Of a stretch of 64,000 nt of DNA, positions 24,717-36,219 are shown one piece after another. This DNA comes from a bacterium HR37 (GTDB lineage Bacteria > Desulfobacterota_D > UBA1144 > Nemesobacterales > CSP1-2): contig BEIN01000009.1 in NCBI GenBank assembly GCA_002898375.1, forward strand, positions 1 through 64,000, in the 5' to 3' direction. Within the stretch, counting starts at the first letter, position 1. Every line of letters starts with the position of its first letter. Made by a program: the position numbers and the translations under genes. The notes below the pieces were generated by a model. That model saw only the letters and a list, made by a program, of their open reading frames with translations. It did no database searches and was not told the origin of the DNA.

Positions 24717-25106
24717 TTGAGGAGAGTAGCTATAGGCATTAGCTTGGCGGTGGTATCTTTATACGGTTGCTTCCCCCCACAGGGGCAGGATGGTGCTTCA
24801 GGTGGTTCTCCCTTTGTTGCCCTTGTCCCTCTTATACTTATCTTTTTACTTTTTTACGTGTTAATCCTTCGCCCTCAACAAAAACAGCATAGGGAAAGGA
24901 TGGAGATGCTAAAGAACTTAAAAAGGGGAGATACCGTGATTACAAGTGGCGGTCTCTACGGAAAGATTCTAAACATATCTGGTGATGTGGTAACACTGGA
25001 GATTGCAAAGGGGGTAAGTGTAAAAGTGGCTCGATCAGGTATAGCAGGTCTTGCAAACCTAAATGATCAAGATAAGAAGGGAAAGGAGGATAAATCTGAG
25101 AAATGA
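24717..25106 (+). CDS. yajC: Preprotein translocase subunit YajC
   Basis: 129 residues from a TTG at 24717, which lies eight bases after AAGGAGGG and four bases past the tgt stop; the frame also extends back into tgt from an ATG at 24663, without a ribosome site. The core is ALVPLILIFLLFYVLILRPQQKQ followed by the SH3-like GDTVITSGGLYGKI, as in all YajC. Ahead of the membrane helix lies a second hydrophobic stretch ending in VSLYGC, which resembles a lipobox. It overlaps secD by 4 bases (ATGA). Confidence 0.92.
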   Translation: MRRVAIGISLAVVSLYGCFPPQGQDGASGGSPFVALVPLILIFLLFYVLILRPQQKQHRERMEMLKNLKRGDTVITSGGLYGKILNISGDVVTLEIAKGVSVKVARSGIAGLANLNDQDKKGKEDKSEK

Positions 25107-26704
25107 AAAGGTCTTCTAAACATTGGATCACCGTAATACTTATTTTGAGTTTTCTCTCGGTAATCTTTTTAATTCCAACTTTTGCAGGCGATAGGCTTCC
25201 TGAGTGGTGGGGAAAGGTTTTTCCAAGAAAGGGATTGCGGTTGGGATTAGATCTAAAAGGGGGAATATACCTTTTACTTGGGGTAAGGGCTGATAAGGCT
25301 ATAGAGCACGAGCTTGCAAATCTAAAGGAGGATTTGATAGAGAGGCTAAATAAGGAGAAGATCCTCCCAAAGGGTTTTAACAGCCAGGATAAAACCTTAA
25401 CGGTTAACTTTTTCTCCAAGGAAGACTTGGATAGGGTAAGAAAGGACATAGAAGCGGACTATAAGGATATACTGGAAGTAGAGGAAAAAGGCCTTTCACT
25501 CCACCTTACCCTTAAGGATCAGTACATAAAAGAAGTTCAGAGAAGGGCAATAGATCAGGTAAAACAGACAATAGAGAACCGTATCGATGAGTTTGGAGTT
25601 GTTGAACCAAGTGTACAGAGGGTTGGGACAGACAGGATACTGGTTCAGGTTCCGGGGGCGTCAAGACAGGATCGTGAAAGGATAATAAATATAATAAAAC
25701 GCGCCGCTGTTTTGGAATTCAAGATAGTAAAGGATGCTGGGCCGGATGAGGAAACGCTTCTAAAAAAATACGGGGTTAAATCTGGAGATGAGCTGGTGTC
25801 TTTGGGGCTTGAACTCCACCCTGGTGATACTGGCCAGGAAAATGAGAGATACTTTATCACCGAGCATGAGGCTCAGGTCACAGGACAGTATCTCTCAGAT
25901 GCAAGGCTAATATTTGATGAGTATGGAAGGCCAGCTGTAGGTTTCAGCTTCAGAGGTGAGGGGGCGGCTAGGTTTGGGAAACTCACAGGGGAGAATATAG
26001 GGAAGAGACTTGCAATCGTTTTAGATGGGGTTGTAAAATCTGCTCCTGTTATTCAGGAAAGGATCTCCTCCCAGGGTAGGATAACCGGAAATTTTACCCT
26101 TGAGGAGGCAAAGGATTTGGCTCTTGTGCTTCGTTCCGGGGCACTTCCTGTACCCGTGGATGTGGAGCAGGAGCAAACCGTTGGGCCTTCTCTGGGTAAG
26201 GACTCAATTGAAAAGGGTAAGATTTCCATGATTGTAGGGGGTACAGCTGTTGTGCTTTTTATGATGTTTTTCTATAAACTTCAGGGTGTTATAGCAAACA
26301 TTGCACTTGCTTTTAATATGCTCTTTATAATGGGTTTTCTTTCTGCCTTTGGGGTTACCTTAACCCTTCCGGGTATTGCTGGCCTTGTTCTTACTCTGGG
26401 AATGGCTGTTGATGGAAACATAATTATATTTGAGAGAATAAAGGAGGAGCTTAGAGCAGGAAAGTCCCCTCTTGCAGCTATTGATGCGGGCTATGAGAGG
26501 TCTTTCTGGACGGTGTTTGATGCCAATGTCACCACACTTCTTACGGGGTTGATACTCTTCTGGTTTGGGACAGGGCCTGTAAAGGGGTTTGCTGTAACGC
26601 TTTCAATAGGTATAGTTTCTACCATATTTAGCAACGTGGTGGTTGCACGCGTGATATCTGACCTTATCTATGCGGAGAGGAGGGTTGAAGCCCTTAGCAT
26701 ATAA
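25103..26704 (+). CDS. secD: Protein translocase subunit SecD
   Basis: A 533-residue inner-membrane RND-family subunit that uses the proton gradient to complete protein export. One N-terminal helix, a periplasmic region with GLRLGLDLKGGIYLLLGV and the P1 domain, and five C-terminal helices with GMAVDGNIIIFERIKEE. The length is between compact and E. coli-type forms. It is co-translated with yajC, and secF follows after 18 bases. Confidence 0.97.
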   Translation: MKRSSKHWITVILILSFLSVIFLIPTFAGDRLPEWWGKVFPRKGLRLGLDLKGGIYLLLGVRADKAIEHELANLKEDLIERLNKEKILPKGFNSQDKTLTVNFFSKEDLDRVRKDIEADYKDILEVEEKGLSLHLTLKDQYIKEVQRRAIDQVKQTIENRIDEFGVVEPSVQRVGTDRILVQVPGASRQDRERIINIIKRAAVLEFKIVKDAGPDEETLLKKYGVKSGDELVSLGLELHPGDTGQENERYFITEHEAQVTGQYLSDARLIFDEYGRPAVGFSFRGEGAARFGKLTGENIGKRLAIVLDGVVKSAPVIQERISSQGRITGNFTLEEAKDLALVLRSGALPVPVDVEQEQTVGPSLGKDSIEKGKISMIVGGTAVVLFMMFFYKLQGVIANIALAFNMLFIMGFLSAFGVTLTLPGIAGLVLTLGMAVDGNIIIFERIKEELRAGKSPLAAIDAGYERSFWTVFDANVTTLLTGLILFWFGTGPVKGFAVTLSIGIVSTIFSNVVVARVISDLIYAERRVEALSI

Positions 26705-26722
26705 AGTAGAGGAGGTTTGTAA

Positions 26723-27652
26723 GTGGATCTTATAAAGCCCGATACGCATATAGATTTTGTAGGCAAGATGAAAAAGGCGTTTTTTGTGTCTGTTACACTG
26801 ATCATAGTGGGAATTTCTTCACTTATATACCACAGAGGTCCGAATTGGGGCGTTGAATTTGTTGGCGGAACCGAAGTTCATGTTAAATTTGAAAGAAACG
26901 TCAAACCGGATGAGATAAGGGCTGTACTTGCATCAGCAGGTTATCCTGCTGAGTCTGTACAGCAGTTGGGCTTACCACAGGATAACGAGTACCTTATAAG
27001 GTTTTCTCCGAAGGTGGTGGCTTTTGAACAAATTCAGGGGTTTCAGGTGAAGGTAGAAGAGATCTTTAAAAGTATAGTACCGGAGTCAAAGGGGGTAGAT
27101 ATACTTAGAATCGACTATATAGGGCCTAAGGTTGGTAGGGAACTTATAGAAAAGGCAATTGTATCGGTTCTTATAGGTTGCGTTGGTATACTCCTTTATC
27201 TTATGATAAGGTTTGAATTTGATTTTGCACTAGGTGCTGTAATAGCGTTGATCCATGACATACTTATAACTCTTGGGGCCATATCCATTACAAATAAGGA
27301 GTTTACACTTACAATAATTGCTGCACTCCTTACCGTGGTTGGTTACTCGGTAAACGATACCATTATAATCTTTGACAGAATCAGGGAAAACCTTAAGAAA
27401 ACCGAAAAAAAGGATTTTAGAGAGCTTGTAAATGAGAGTGTAAACCAGACCCTCTCAAGAACAGTTCTTACCGTGATAACGGTATTTTTTGTGCTTTTGG
27501 CCCTTTTCTTTTTGGGTGGTTCTGTAATACATGATTTTGCCTTTACCCTGATTGTGGGGGTTATAGCAGGTACTTACTCCTCTATTTTTGTTGCAACGGC
27601 TTTTGTAATATACCTAAAGGGTAAAAAGAGGGTTGCTGCAAGAGGTGTGTAG
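26723..27652 (+). CDS. secF: Protein translocase subunit SecF
   Basis: A 309-residue partner of SecD, starting at GTG behind GGAGGT. Family marks: GPNWGVEFVGGTEVHVKF after the first helix, and TIIAALLTVVGYSVNDTIIIFDRIREN followed by LSRTVLTVITVFFVLLALF. About six membrane segments. Length is normal. Confidence 0.97.
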   Translation: MDLIKPDTHIDFVGKMKKAFFVSVTLIIVGISSLIYHRGPNWGVEFVGGTEVHVKFERNVKPDEIRAVLASAGYPAESVQQLGLPQDNEYLIRFSPKVVAFEQIQGFQVKVEEIFKSIVPESKGVDILRIDYIGPKVGRELIEKAIVSVLIGCVGILLYLMIRFEFDFALGAVIALIHDILITLGAISITNKEFTLTIIAALLTVVGYSVNDTIIIFDRIRENLKKTEKKDFRELVNESVNQTLSRTVLTVITVFFVLLALFFLGGSVIHDFAFTLIVGVIAGTYSSIFVATAFVIYLKGKKRVAARGV

Positions 27653-27658
27653 AGAGAG

Positions 27659-28162
27659 ATGGAGCTTTTTGCGTTCTTGCTTTTTGTATTTGTATCGATT
27701 TTAGGGCTTATATCCCTTGTTTTTGGTTTACCGGGAACGTTCGTTATACTTTGTGCAGCTATACTTTATGGCTGGTACCACGGGTTTAGTGAGGTAACTC
27801 CTAAGGTTTTAGTGGTTCTTGGACTACTGGCTGTTTTTGGAGAGGTGCTTGAGTTTATAATGTCTGTTGCGGGAGCCAGAAGGCAGAAGTCCAGTAAAAG
27901 TGCTGTTTTGGGTTCAATAGTTGGGGGAATAGCTGGTGCGGTTTTTGGAGCCCCGTTCCTTTTTGGAATCGGTTCTGTTATAGGGGCTTTCCTTGGAGCT
28001 TTCGTGGGTGCTTTCCTGGTTGAGCTTTTAAAGCAAAAGACAATGGAGCAGGCACTGAGATCAGGATGGGGAGCTTTTTGTGGAAGGCTGTTTGGGGCTT
28101 TTGCAAAGGGTGTAATAGGTATAATCATGATAACGGTGGTTGTTTTATCGGTAAGACATTAA
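27659..28162 (+). CDS. DUF456-family membrane protein
   Basis: 167 residues with about four to five hydrophobic helices and many small residues. Typical of DUF456: FGLPGTFVILCAAILYGW near the start, EVLEFIMSVAGARRQKSSK, then a Gly/Ala-rich pair of helices and the Gly-rich RSGWGAFCGRLFG. The function is unknown. It starts 6 bases after secF, so it belongs to the sec operon transcriptionally. Confidence 0.85.
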   Translation: MELFAFLLFVFVSILGLISLVFGLPGTFVILCAAILYGWYHGFSEVTPKVLVVLGLLAVFGEVLEFIMSVAGARRQKSSKSAVLGSIVGGIAGAVFGAPFLFGIGSVIGAFLGAFVGAFLVELLKQKTMEQALRSGWGAFCGRLFGAFAKGVIGIIMITVVVLSVRH

Positions 28163-28191
28163 ATTGATTTAGTGAAAGCAGGTGTGGTTTG

Positions 28192-29211
28192 ATGATAGAG
28201 AGATTAGAAGATATAAAGAAACAGGCAGAAAATGAGCTAAGGAATGCGGTTGATGAGGTTACACTTCACAACGTCAAAGCAAGGTTTCTCGGCAGGAAGG
28301 GTATAATAACCGAGGTGTTAAAGGGTATGCGGGATGTTCCTCAATCAGAGCGGCCAAGGATAGGGCAGGCTATAAACGAGGTAAAGGAGTTTATAGAGGG
28401 TCTTTTTGAAGCCAGATTACGTGAGATTAAGGAGGAGAGAAAAAGGCATATTTTGTTAACCGAGAAAGTGGATGTTACCCTCCCCGGTAAGGGGACACGG
28501 CTTGGGAACAAACACCCCATAACGCAGGTTATGGAGGAGATAGTTGGTATCTTTGAACGTATGGGGTTTGAGATTGCCGAGGGACCAGAGGTAGAGCTTG
28601 ACTACTATAACTTTGAAGCCCTAAATATCCCTAGAGACCACCCTGCAAGGGATATGCAGGATACCTTCTACATATCAGATGATGTGGTTCTTAGAACCCA
28701 TACATCTCCGGTTCAAATAAGGGTTATGGAAAAACAAAAGCCACCTATAAAGGTTATAGCTCCCGGGAAGGTTTACAGGTGTGATAGTGATGTGTCTCAT
28801 ACCCCTATGTTCCATCAGGTGGAGGGGCTTTTGGTGGATGAGCGTGTAACCTTTAGCGATCTAAAAGGGGTGCTTACACAGTTTGCAAGGCTTCTGTTTG
28901 GATCCCATATTAAGGTTAGATTTAGACCGAGTTTTTTCCCCTTTACTGAGCCCAGTGCAGAGGTTGATATTGAGTGTGTTATATGTGCGGGCAAAGGGTG
29001 CAGGGTATGTAAGAATTCCGGATGGCTTGAGATTCTTGGTTGTGGTATGGTTGATCCTGAGGTGTTTAGAAGCGTTCAGTACGATCCTCAGCGCTATAGG
29101 GGTTTTGCCTTTGGTCTAGGTGTGGAAAGGATAACCATGTTAAAGTTTGGCATAAACGATATAAGGCTGTTCTTTGAGAACGATATTAGGTTCTTAAAAC
29201 AGTTCCTATAG
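28192..29211 (+). CDS. pheS: Phenylalanine-tRNA ligase alpha subunit
   Basis: A 339-residue class II synthetase subunit. N-terminal coiled coil (residues 1-85), then motif 2 (VYRCDSDVSHTPMFHQVEGL), FFPFTEPSAEVDI, and motif 3 (GFAFGLGVERITMLKFGINDIR). ECVICAGKGCRVC is an insert with four Cys residues, seen in many PheS. A TTG at 28189 precedes the ATG at 28192; the ATG is preferred. The beta-subunit gene pheT, normally next, is absent; dcd follows. Confidence 0.96.
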   Translation: MIERLEDIKKQAENELRNAVDEVTLHNVKARFLGRKGIITEVLKGMRDVPQSERPRIGQAINEVKEFIEGLFEARLREIKEERKRHILLTEKVDVTLPGKGTRLGNKHPITQVMEEIVGIFERMGFEIAEGPEVELDYYNFEALNIPRDHPARDMQDTFYISDDVVLRTHTSPVQIRVMEKQKPPIKVIAPGKVYRCDSDVSHTPMFHQVEGLLVDERVTFSDLKGVLTQFARLLFGSHIKVRFRPSFFPFTEPSAEVDIECVICAGKGCRVCKNSGWLEILGCGMVDPEVFRSVQYDPQRYRGFAFGLGVERITMLKFGINDIRLFFENDIRFLKQFL

Positions 29212-29237
29212 CATCATTATAAAAAGGAGTACGGGAC

Positions 29238-29792
29238 ATGGGTGTAAAACCTGATCACTGGATAAGGCGAATGGCTTATGAGTATAAGATGATCGAGCCT
29301 TTTGTTGAGGAACAGGTAACAAAAGGGGTAATCTCTTATGGTTTATCAGCTTACGGATACGATATAAGGGTAAGTGATGAGTTTAAAGTCTTTACGAACG
29401 TCTACAATACGGTTGTGGACCCAAAGCAGTTTGATGAGCGCTCCTTTGTGTCAATAAAGACAGATGTCTGCATAATACCTCCAAACTCATTTGCGCTGGG
29501 GAGAACCGTTGAGTATTTTAGGATACCCAGAAATGTAATTACTCTCTGCGTGGGTAAATCTACCTATGCCCGTTGTGGAATAATCGTAAATGTAACGCCT
29601 TTTGAGCCCGAATGGGAGGGGTTTGTAACCCTTGAGATATCAAATACCACACCCCTTCCAGCCAAGATATACGCAAATGAGGGTATAGCACAGGTTCTTT
29701 TCTTTGAGGCAGATGAGGTTTGCGAGGTCTCTTACGCTGATAAGAAGGGTAAGTATCAGAGGCAGCTGGGTATTACTCCTCCAAAAGTCTGA
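29238..29792 (+). CDS. dcd: dCTP deaminase
   Basis: A 184-residue trimeric enzyme giving dUTP from dCTP. Motifs: [23 protein letters not shown] and the active-site stretch [30 protein letters not shown] with catalytic Glu. AGGAGT lies ahead of the ATG. The gene ends a long plus-strand run; an AT-rich intergenic region with two TATAAT boxes follows. The bifunctional dCTP deaminase/dUTPase variant cannot be excluded by eye. Confidence 0.94.
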   Translation: MGVKPDHWIRRMAYEYKMIEPFVEEQVTKGVISYGLSAYGYDIRVSDEFKVFTNVYNTVVDPKQFDERSFVSIKTDVCIIPPNSFALGRTVEYFRIPRNVITLCVGKSTYARCGIIVNVTPFEPEWEGFVTLEISNTTPLPAKIYANEGIAQVLFFEADEVCEVSYADKKGKYQRQLGITPPKV

Positions 29793-29881
29793 GTTCTGTT
29801 ATGTTGTAAAAATTTTGAGATAATACTTTATATAATTGGCAAAAACTCCTTGAATTTATTTAATTTTGTGCAATCTTATGG

Positions 29882-29887
29882 TATAAT
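29882..29887 (+). promoter_or_regulatory. Candidate -10 box of the gyrB promoter
   Basis: A perfect TATAAT 45 bases upstream of the gyrB start codon. The -35 region at 29859 (TTTAAT) is weak. A second TATAAT at 29831-29836 lies in the same 139-base gap. Confidence 0.4.
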
Positions 29888-29925
29888 CTATTAAGTTTGC
29901 CTTGGTATATTATATAGGGAGGTAG

Positions 29926-32388
<2,463 letters not shown>

Positions 32389-32392
32389 TCTT

Positions 32393-33061
32393 CTAAAGCA
32401 AAAAGTCTGCTAGGGCAGTTAAGTTGCTAAATTCATAGTCGGGTTTGTATTTCCCAGAGGGTTTCTCACCTTTTCTGTTGATCCATGCAACCTTGAATCC
32501 GAGTTCCTTGGCAGGCACCACATCATGAACATAACTTGAAGAGACGTGCAAAACCTCATCTTTCTTAGTGGGTTTAAAAAGCTCAAGCAGTTTGTTCCAG
32601 TGAGCGTGTGATGGTTTGTATGACCTTACCATCTCAGCCGTGATAACGCCGTCAAACTCTACACCTATTAGTTCAATTGAGTGTTTAATGATTTCGTTGT
32701 CTACATTGGAGAGTATGGCAAGCCTATATTTTTCCTTTAGCCTCTTTAGGGCTTTTTTGGTTTCTTTAAAGGGTGGCCATGTAGCTATGGTATCTGCAAA
32801 TACCCTCTCTTCACTACAAGAGAGTTTTATGTTTTTTTCTGCAAATAGTTTTTTTACCCCTAGAATCAGAACCTCTTTGTACTTTCTGTAGGTTTCCTGC
32901 TCAATTTCAAGTTCAATCTCTATATACCTCTTAATGAGCTGATCTATGTTGCTGTGTAAACCTTTCCGAGTTAGAATCTCTTTAAGCGCACTTTTCATAC
33001 CCAATTCCCAGTCTATAAGTGTACCGTAACAATCGAAGGTTAGAAGGGTAAAACGGGTCAT
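32393..33061 (-). CDS. HAD-superfamily hydrolase (2-haloacid dehalogenase-like)
   Basis: 222 residues. HAD motif I is TFDCYGTLIDWE (nucleophile Asp), motif II is LAILSNVDN, the Lys is in RSYKPSHAHW, and motif IV is near VSSSYVHDVVPAKELG. The cap domain resembles L-2-haloacid dehalogenases, but many relatives are phosphatases, so the substrate is unclear. Its ATG follows the nuoH stop codon with no gap, so it is translationally coupled to nuoH. Confidence 0.85.
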   Translation of the reverse strand: MTRFTLLTFDCYGTLIDWELGMKSALKEILTRKGLHSNIDQLIKRYIEIELEIEQETYRKYKEVLILGVKKLFAEKNIKLSCSEERVFADTIATWPPFKETKKALKRLKEKYRLAILSNVDNEIIKHSIELIGVEFDGVITAEMVRSYKPSHAHWNKLLELFKPTKKDEVLHVSSSYVHDVVPAKELGFKVAWINRKGEKPSGKYKPDYEFSNLTALADFLL

Positions 33062-34111
33062 TTATCTGTATACAAATAACATTACGAAACTTGTTACAAT
33101 GATATTTAGTACTGCTAGAGGAAAGAGTACCTTCCATCCAAGTCTCATTACCTGATCATAGCGAAATCGTGGAATTGTCCATCTTACCCATATAAAAAGA
33201 AACAGCAGAAAGAAAACCTTACCTATGAAGACGGCAGGTGGTAAGTACCAGTGCTTTTGTATATCAATTCCAAACCATCCTCCAAAGGGTAGGGGATACC
33301 ATCCACCCAGGAAAAGGCAGACAGCAAGGGCTGAGGCAACTATCATGTGTGTGTATTCTGCCATAAAGAACATGGCAAACTTCATACTACTGTACTCTGT
33401 GTGATAACCTGCAACGAGCTCCGGCTCTGCTTCAGGTAAATCAAAGGGAAGACGGTTTGTTTCTGCAAAAGATGCAACCATAAATACTAGGAACCCCAGA
33501 GCCTGAGGTATTGCAAACCAGACCCTTGATTGTGCCTCTACTATGTCATTTAATCTGAAGGAACCGGCCAGAGCTATTACCCCAAGGATTGAAAGCCCTA
33601 AGGACAGTTCATAACTTATCATCTGTGCAGCCGAGCGAAGCCCCCCTAAAAAGGAATATTTGCTATTTGAAGACCAGCCTCCAATTACCACCCCATATAC
33701 GCTTAGGGAACCTACAGCAAGCACGTAAAGAACACCTGCGTTTATGTCTGCTATCTGTAGCCTGATGTAAACGGGTTCCTTTAGCAAACCAAGGAAAGTA
33801 GTGCTGAATCCGTAACCAATTGGAATTACGGCAAGGGCTATTAGCGCTGTAACAAGAGAAATAGCGGGAGCAACTATGTAGAGGGGCTTGTTTACCATCT
33901 CTGGAATTATGTCTTCTTTAAATATAAACTTCAGTCCATCTGCAAGTGGCTGTAGGAGCCCAAAAGGACCTACACGGTTTGGTCCAAGTCTATCTTGAAT
34001 AAATGCACTTATCCTTCTTTCAGCATAGGTAAGGTATGCAACTAGAGTAAGGACTACAAAAAAAACAAATGCTATCTTTAAGGTTGATATAGCTATATCT
34101 GTCCAGAGCAT
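33062..34111 (-). CDS. nuoH: NADH-quinone oxidoreductase subunit H
   Basis: A 349-residue membrane subunit of complex I near the quinone site. Family block 1 is YAERRISAFIQDRLGPNRVGP, then LQPLADGLKFIFKEDI. ASFAETNRLPFDLPEAEPELVAGYHTEYSSMKF is the second block, which I report only as running through about residues 213-245. About eight or nine membrane segments. It follows nuoG by 26 bases and is followed by a HAD gene where nuoI would be expected. Confidence 0.96.
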   Translation of the reverse strand: MLWTDIAISTLKIAFVFFVVLTLVAYLTYAERRISAFIQDRLGPNRVGPFGLLQPLADGLKFIFKEDIIPEMVNKPLYIVAPAISLVTALIALAVIPIGYGFSTTFLGLLKEPVYIRLQIADINAGVLYVLAVGSLSVYGVVIGGWSSNSKYSFLGGLRSAAQMISYELSLGLSILGVIALAGSFRLNDIVEAQSRVWFAIPQALGFLVFMVASFAETNRLPFDLPEAEPELVAGYHTEYSSMKFAMFFMAEYTHMIVASALAVCLFLGGWYPLPFGGWFGIDIQKHWYLPPAVFIGKVFFLLFLFIWVRWTIPRFRYDQVMRLGWKVLFPLAVLNIIVTSFVMLFVYR

Positions 34112-34137
34112 CTTCTTAGTCTTCTAAATAAGAAAGT

Positions 34138-35730
34138 TCATTGCAGTTTCTTTATTCCCAGTATGCCAATCTTATCGTAATTGATTCCCTTGTAAGCCGG
34201 AAATCTATCCGAAATCTCAAGCATTATTTGAGAGGGATGTGTGTAGTTAAAGCTACGCTGATCAAATCTCTGTCCTATAAGGGCAAGTATCTCCCAATCT
34301 GGTCTTGCATTTCCAGGCGGAGGCATGGCTGCTTTTACTCTCTGTATTCTTCCCTGGTCGTTTGTGAAGGTCCCATCCTTTTCGTATGGACTTGCACCGG
34401 GTAGTACTATATGGGCAAGTTTTACCGTTTCTGTAAACTTAAAGTCCTGAACTGTTAAAAGAGTGAGACGGGATAAGGCCTTGCTTAGCTTCTCCCTTTC
34501 CTCATCCCTAACGAGTTTAAAAAGGTCTTCACCTATTACATAAAGTGCTTTAAGTTTGTCTTCAAGAATAAGCTCTATTATATGCTTGATGCCCGAATCT
34601 GTAGCCAGTCCCATATCTCTAACACCAGAGCTGTTTGGAAACGGATCAGGGCTTATAAGCCCAAACTTCTTCTCCCCACTCCATTCTATCGCGTTTGAGA
34701 ACACATGGCTAATGTCAAGAAAATCAGCAAGTTTCTTTACAAGGTATAGTTCTTCGTTGGTAAGAACAGGGGATGCTATAAAGGCGATCTGCTGAGAAGA
34801 ATCATTCCTTAGCTTATTTGCTTTTGAAACGAAAGCATCAATTGCTTCATCCAGTGTAGCAACCCTTAATGTTTCATCTTCCCTTATAAAGGGTTCTCTA
34901 ATACGGTTTTCGTTTTGAATCTCTCTAAAACCGTATCTACCTCTGTCACATATCCAGTACTGATTTACATCTGGATTAATTTTAGGTCTTATACGTGCAA
35001 TACGTCCTTTTCTAGGATCTACCCCTACCGTTATATTGCATCCGTTACTGCAGAGTGGACATACTGTATCTGTGAATTTCCAGTACCAGACCCTTTCTTC
35101 ATGTAGTGTGTATTTATCTAAGAGAGCCCCTACAGGGCAGAGGTCAATTACATTGCCAGCAAGCTCGTTATTTAGGGGTTTTCCTGGAAAGATTACGATC
35201 CTCTTTCTGAATCCGCGATTGTCGTACCCAAGTTCCCCCGTTTTGGTAACTTCGTGCGTAAACCTTACACACCTTGTACACATTATACAGCGGTTAGGGT
35301 CATATATTATTTTATCGCTTAGGTAGTATTTCCTTCTTACCTTTTTTTCCTCGGGGCCATCAAATCTGCTGTAGCCGGGTCCGTGTTTAAAGGTGGTAAG
35401 TTGAAGGGGACACTCTCCGCCTTTATCGCAGATGGGGCAATCAAGTGGATGGTTTATCAGTGTAAACTCAACGGTTGCCCTTCTTGCTTTTATAGCTCTT
35501 TCTGAATTGGTTTTAACAACCAGGCCCTCACGTACAAACGTGTTGCATGCAGGCATTACTTTTGGGACTCCTTCAACCTCTACAAGACACTGTCTGCACT
35601 GAGCTACAATACTTAAAGCAGGATGATAGCAGAAGTGTGGTATTTCAATGCCCACCTTAGCTGCAGCCTGAATAAGATTTAAGCCTTCCTCTACTTCTAT
35701 TTCTATTCCGTCTATGGTAAGTCTAGGCAT
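34138..35730 (-). CDS. nuoG: NADH-quinone oxidoreductase subunit G (short form)
   Basis: 530 residues from the ATG at 35730, where the ferredoxin fold begins (MPRLTIDGIEIEVEEG); the open frame extends 57 bases further without support. The 2Fe-2S site is CYHPALSIVAQCRQCLVEVEG. The next cluster region has HPLDCPICDKGGECPLQ. A 4Fe-4S pair follows (CIMCTRCVRFTHEV), then the molybdopterin-like domain with CPLCSNGCNITVGV. Length is well below the 900 residues of E. coli NuoG, because the C-terminal domain is shortened. Only nuoG and nuoH are present here. Confidence 0.93.
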   Translation of the reverse strand: MPRLTIDGIEIEVEEGLNLIQAAAKVGIEIPHFCYHPALSIVAQCRQCLVEVEGVPKVMPACNTFVREGLVVKTNSERAIKARRATVEFTLINHPLDCPICDKGGECPLQLTTFKHGPGYSRFDGPEEKKVRRKYYLSDKIIYDPNRCIMCTRCVRFTHEVTKTGELGYDNRGFRKRIVIFPGKPLNNELAGNVIDLCPVGALLDKYTLHEERVWYWKFTDTVCPLCSNGCNITVGVDPRKGRIARIRPKINPDVNQYWICDRGRYGFREIQNENRIREPFIREDETLRVATLDEAIDAFVSKANKLRNDSSQQIAFIASPVLTNEELYLVKKLADFLDISHVFSNAIEWSGEKKFGLISPDPFPNSSGVRDMGLATDSGIKHIIELILEDKLKALYVIGEDLFKLVRDEEREKLSKALSRLTLLTVQDFKFTETVKLAHIVLPGASPYEKDGTFTNDQGRIQRVKAAMPPPGNARPDWEILALIGQRFDQRSFNYTHPSQIMLEISDRFPAYKGINYDKIGILGIKKLQ

Positions 35731-35812
35731 AATTGGTCTTATATACAGAAACTTGAAAAATTCTATCTGAACTAAAACATATTGCAAGATTTAGGGACTT
35801 AAGATCAGCTGT

Positions 35813-36094
35813 TTAGGCTTTTGTATCCGTGTTATCCGATGTGCTATCCACCCCTTTTGTATCCTTATTTGTATTTGTTTCTGTTTCTTTGTTTTCTAGA
35901 GCTTTAGGGGTTGTTTCTTCTTCTTCATCCTCTATTTCCGTATATATTGTTTGTCTTAACTCTTCCTTTGCTCTTTGTAACTCTCGCATACCACGCCCAA
36001 GAGTCCTTGCAATCTTTGGAATCTCCTTTGGTCCAAAGACAAGAAGTGCAATTAAAAGTATTATCAGTAGCTCGCTTGTTCCTATACCAAACAT
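35813..36094 (-). CDS. Twin-arginine translocase subunit TatA/TatB
   Basis: 93 residues from the internal Met (MFGIGTSELLIILLIALLVFG), which matches the family N terminus; the frame extends 9 codons upstream. One membrane helix, the hinge FGPKEIP and an amphipathic helix (KIARTLGRGMRELQRAKEEL) follow, then a long Glu/Thr/Asp-rich tail. The Glu at position 8 is a TatB trait, but the hinge also suits TatA, so the subtype is left open. No tatC is in the window. Confidence 0.88.
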   Translation of the reverse strand: MFGIGTSELLIILLIALLVFGPKEIPKIARTLGRGMRELQRAKEELRQTIYTEIEDEEEETTPKALENKETETNTNKDTKGVDSTSDNTDTKA

Positions 36095-36178
36095 GTTTTG
36101 TGCTTTTATAAATGCTATCACAACAAAAAGGGTTGTTCAACTTGCTCTTTACCACTTAAATTCTTTTTCCCTTTCCTA

Positions 36179-36184
36179 TATAAT
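36179..36184 (+). promoter_or_regulatory. Candidate -10 box for the MDR-type dehydrogenase gene
   Basis: TATAAT lies 35 bases ahead of the start at 36220, followed by an AGGAGG ribosome site. No good -35 is seen at 17 bases. Confidence 0.4.
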
Positions 36185-36219
36185 AGGAGCATCTAAGATA
36201 CTAAAGCAGGAGGTAGTTA

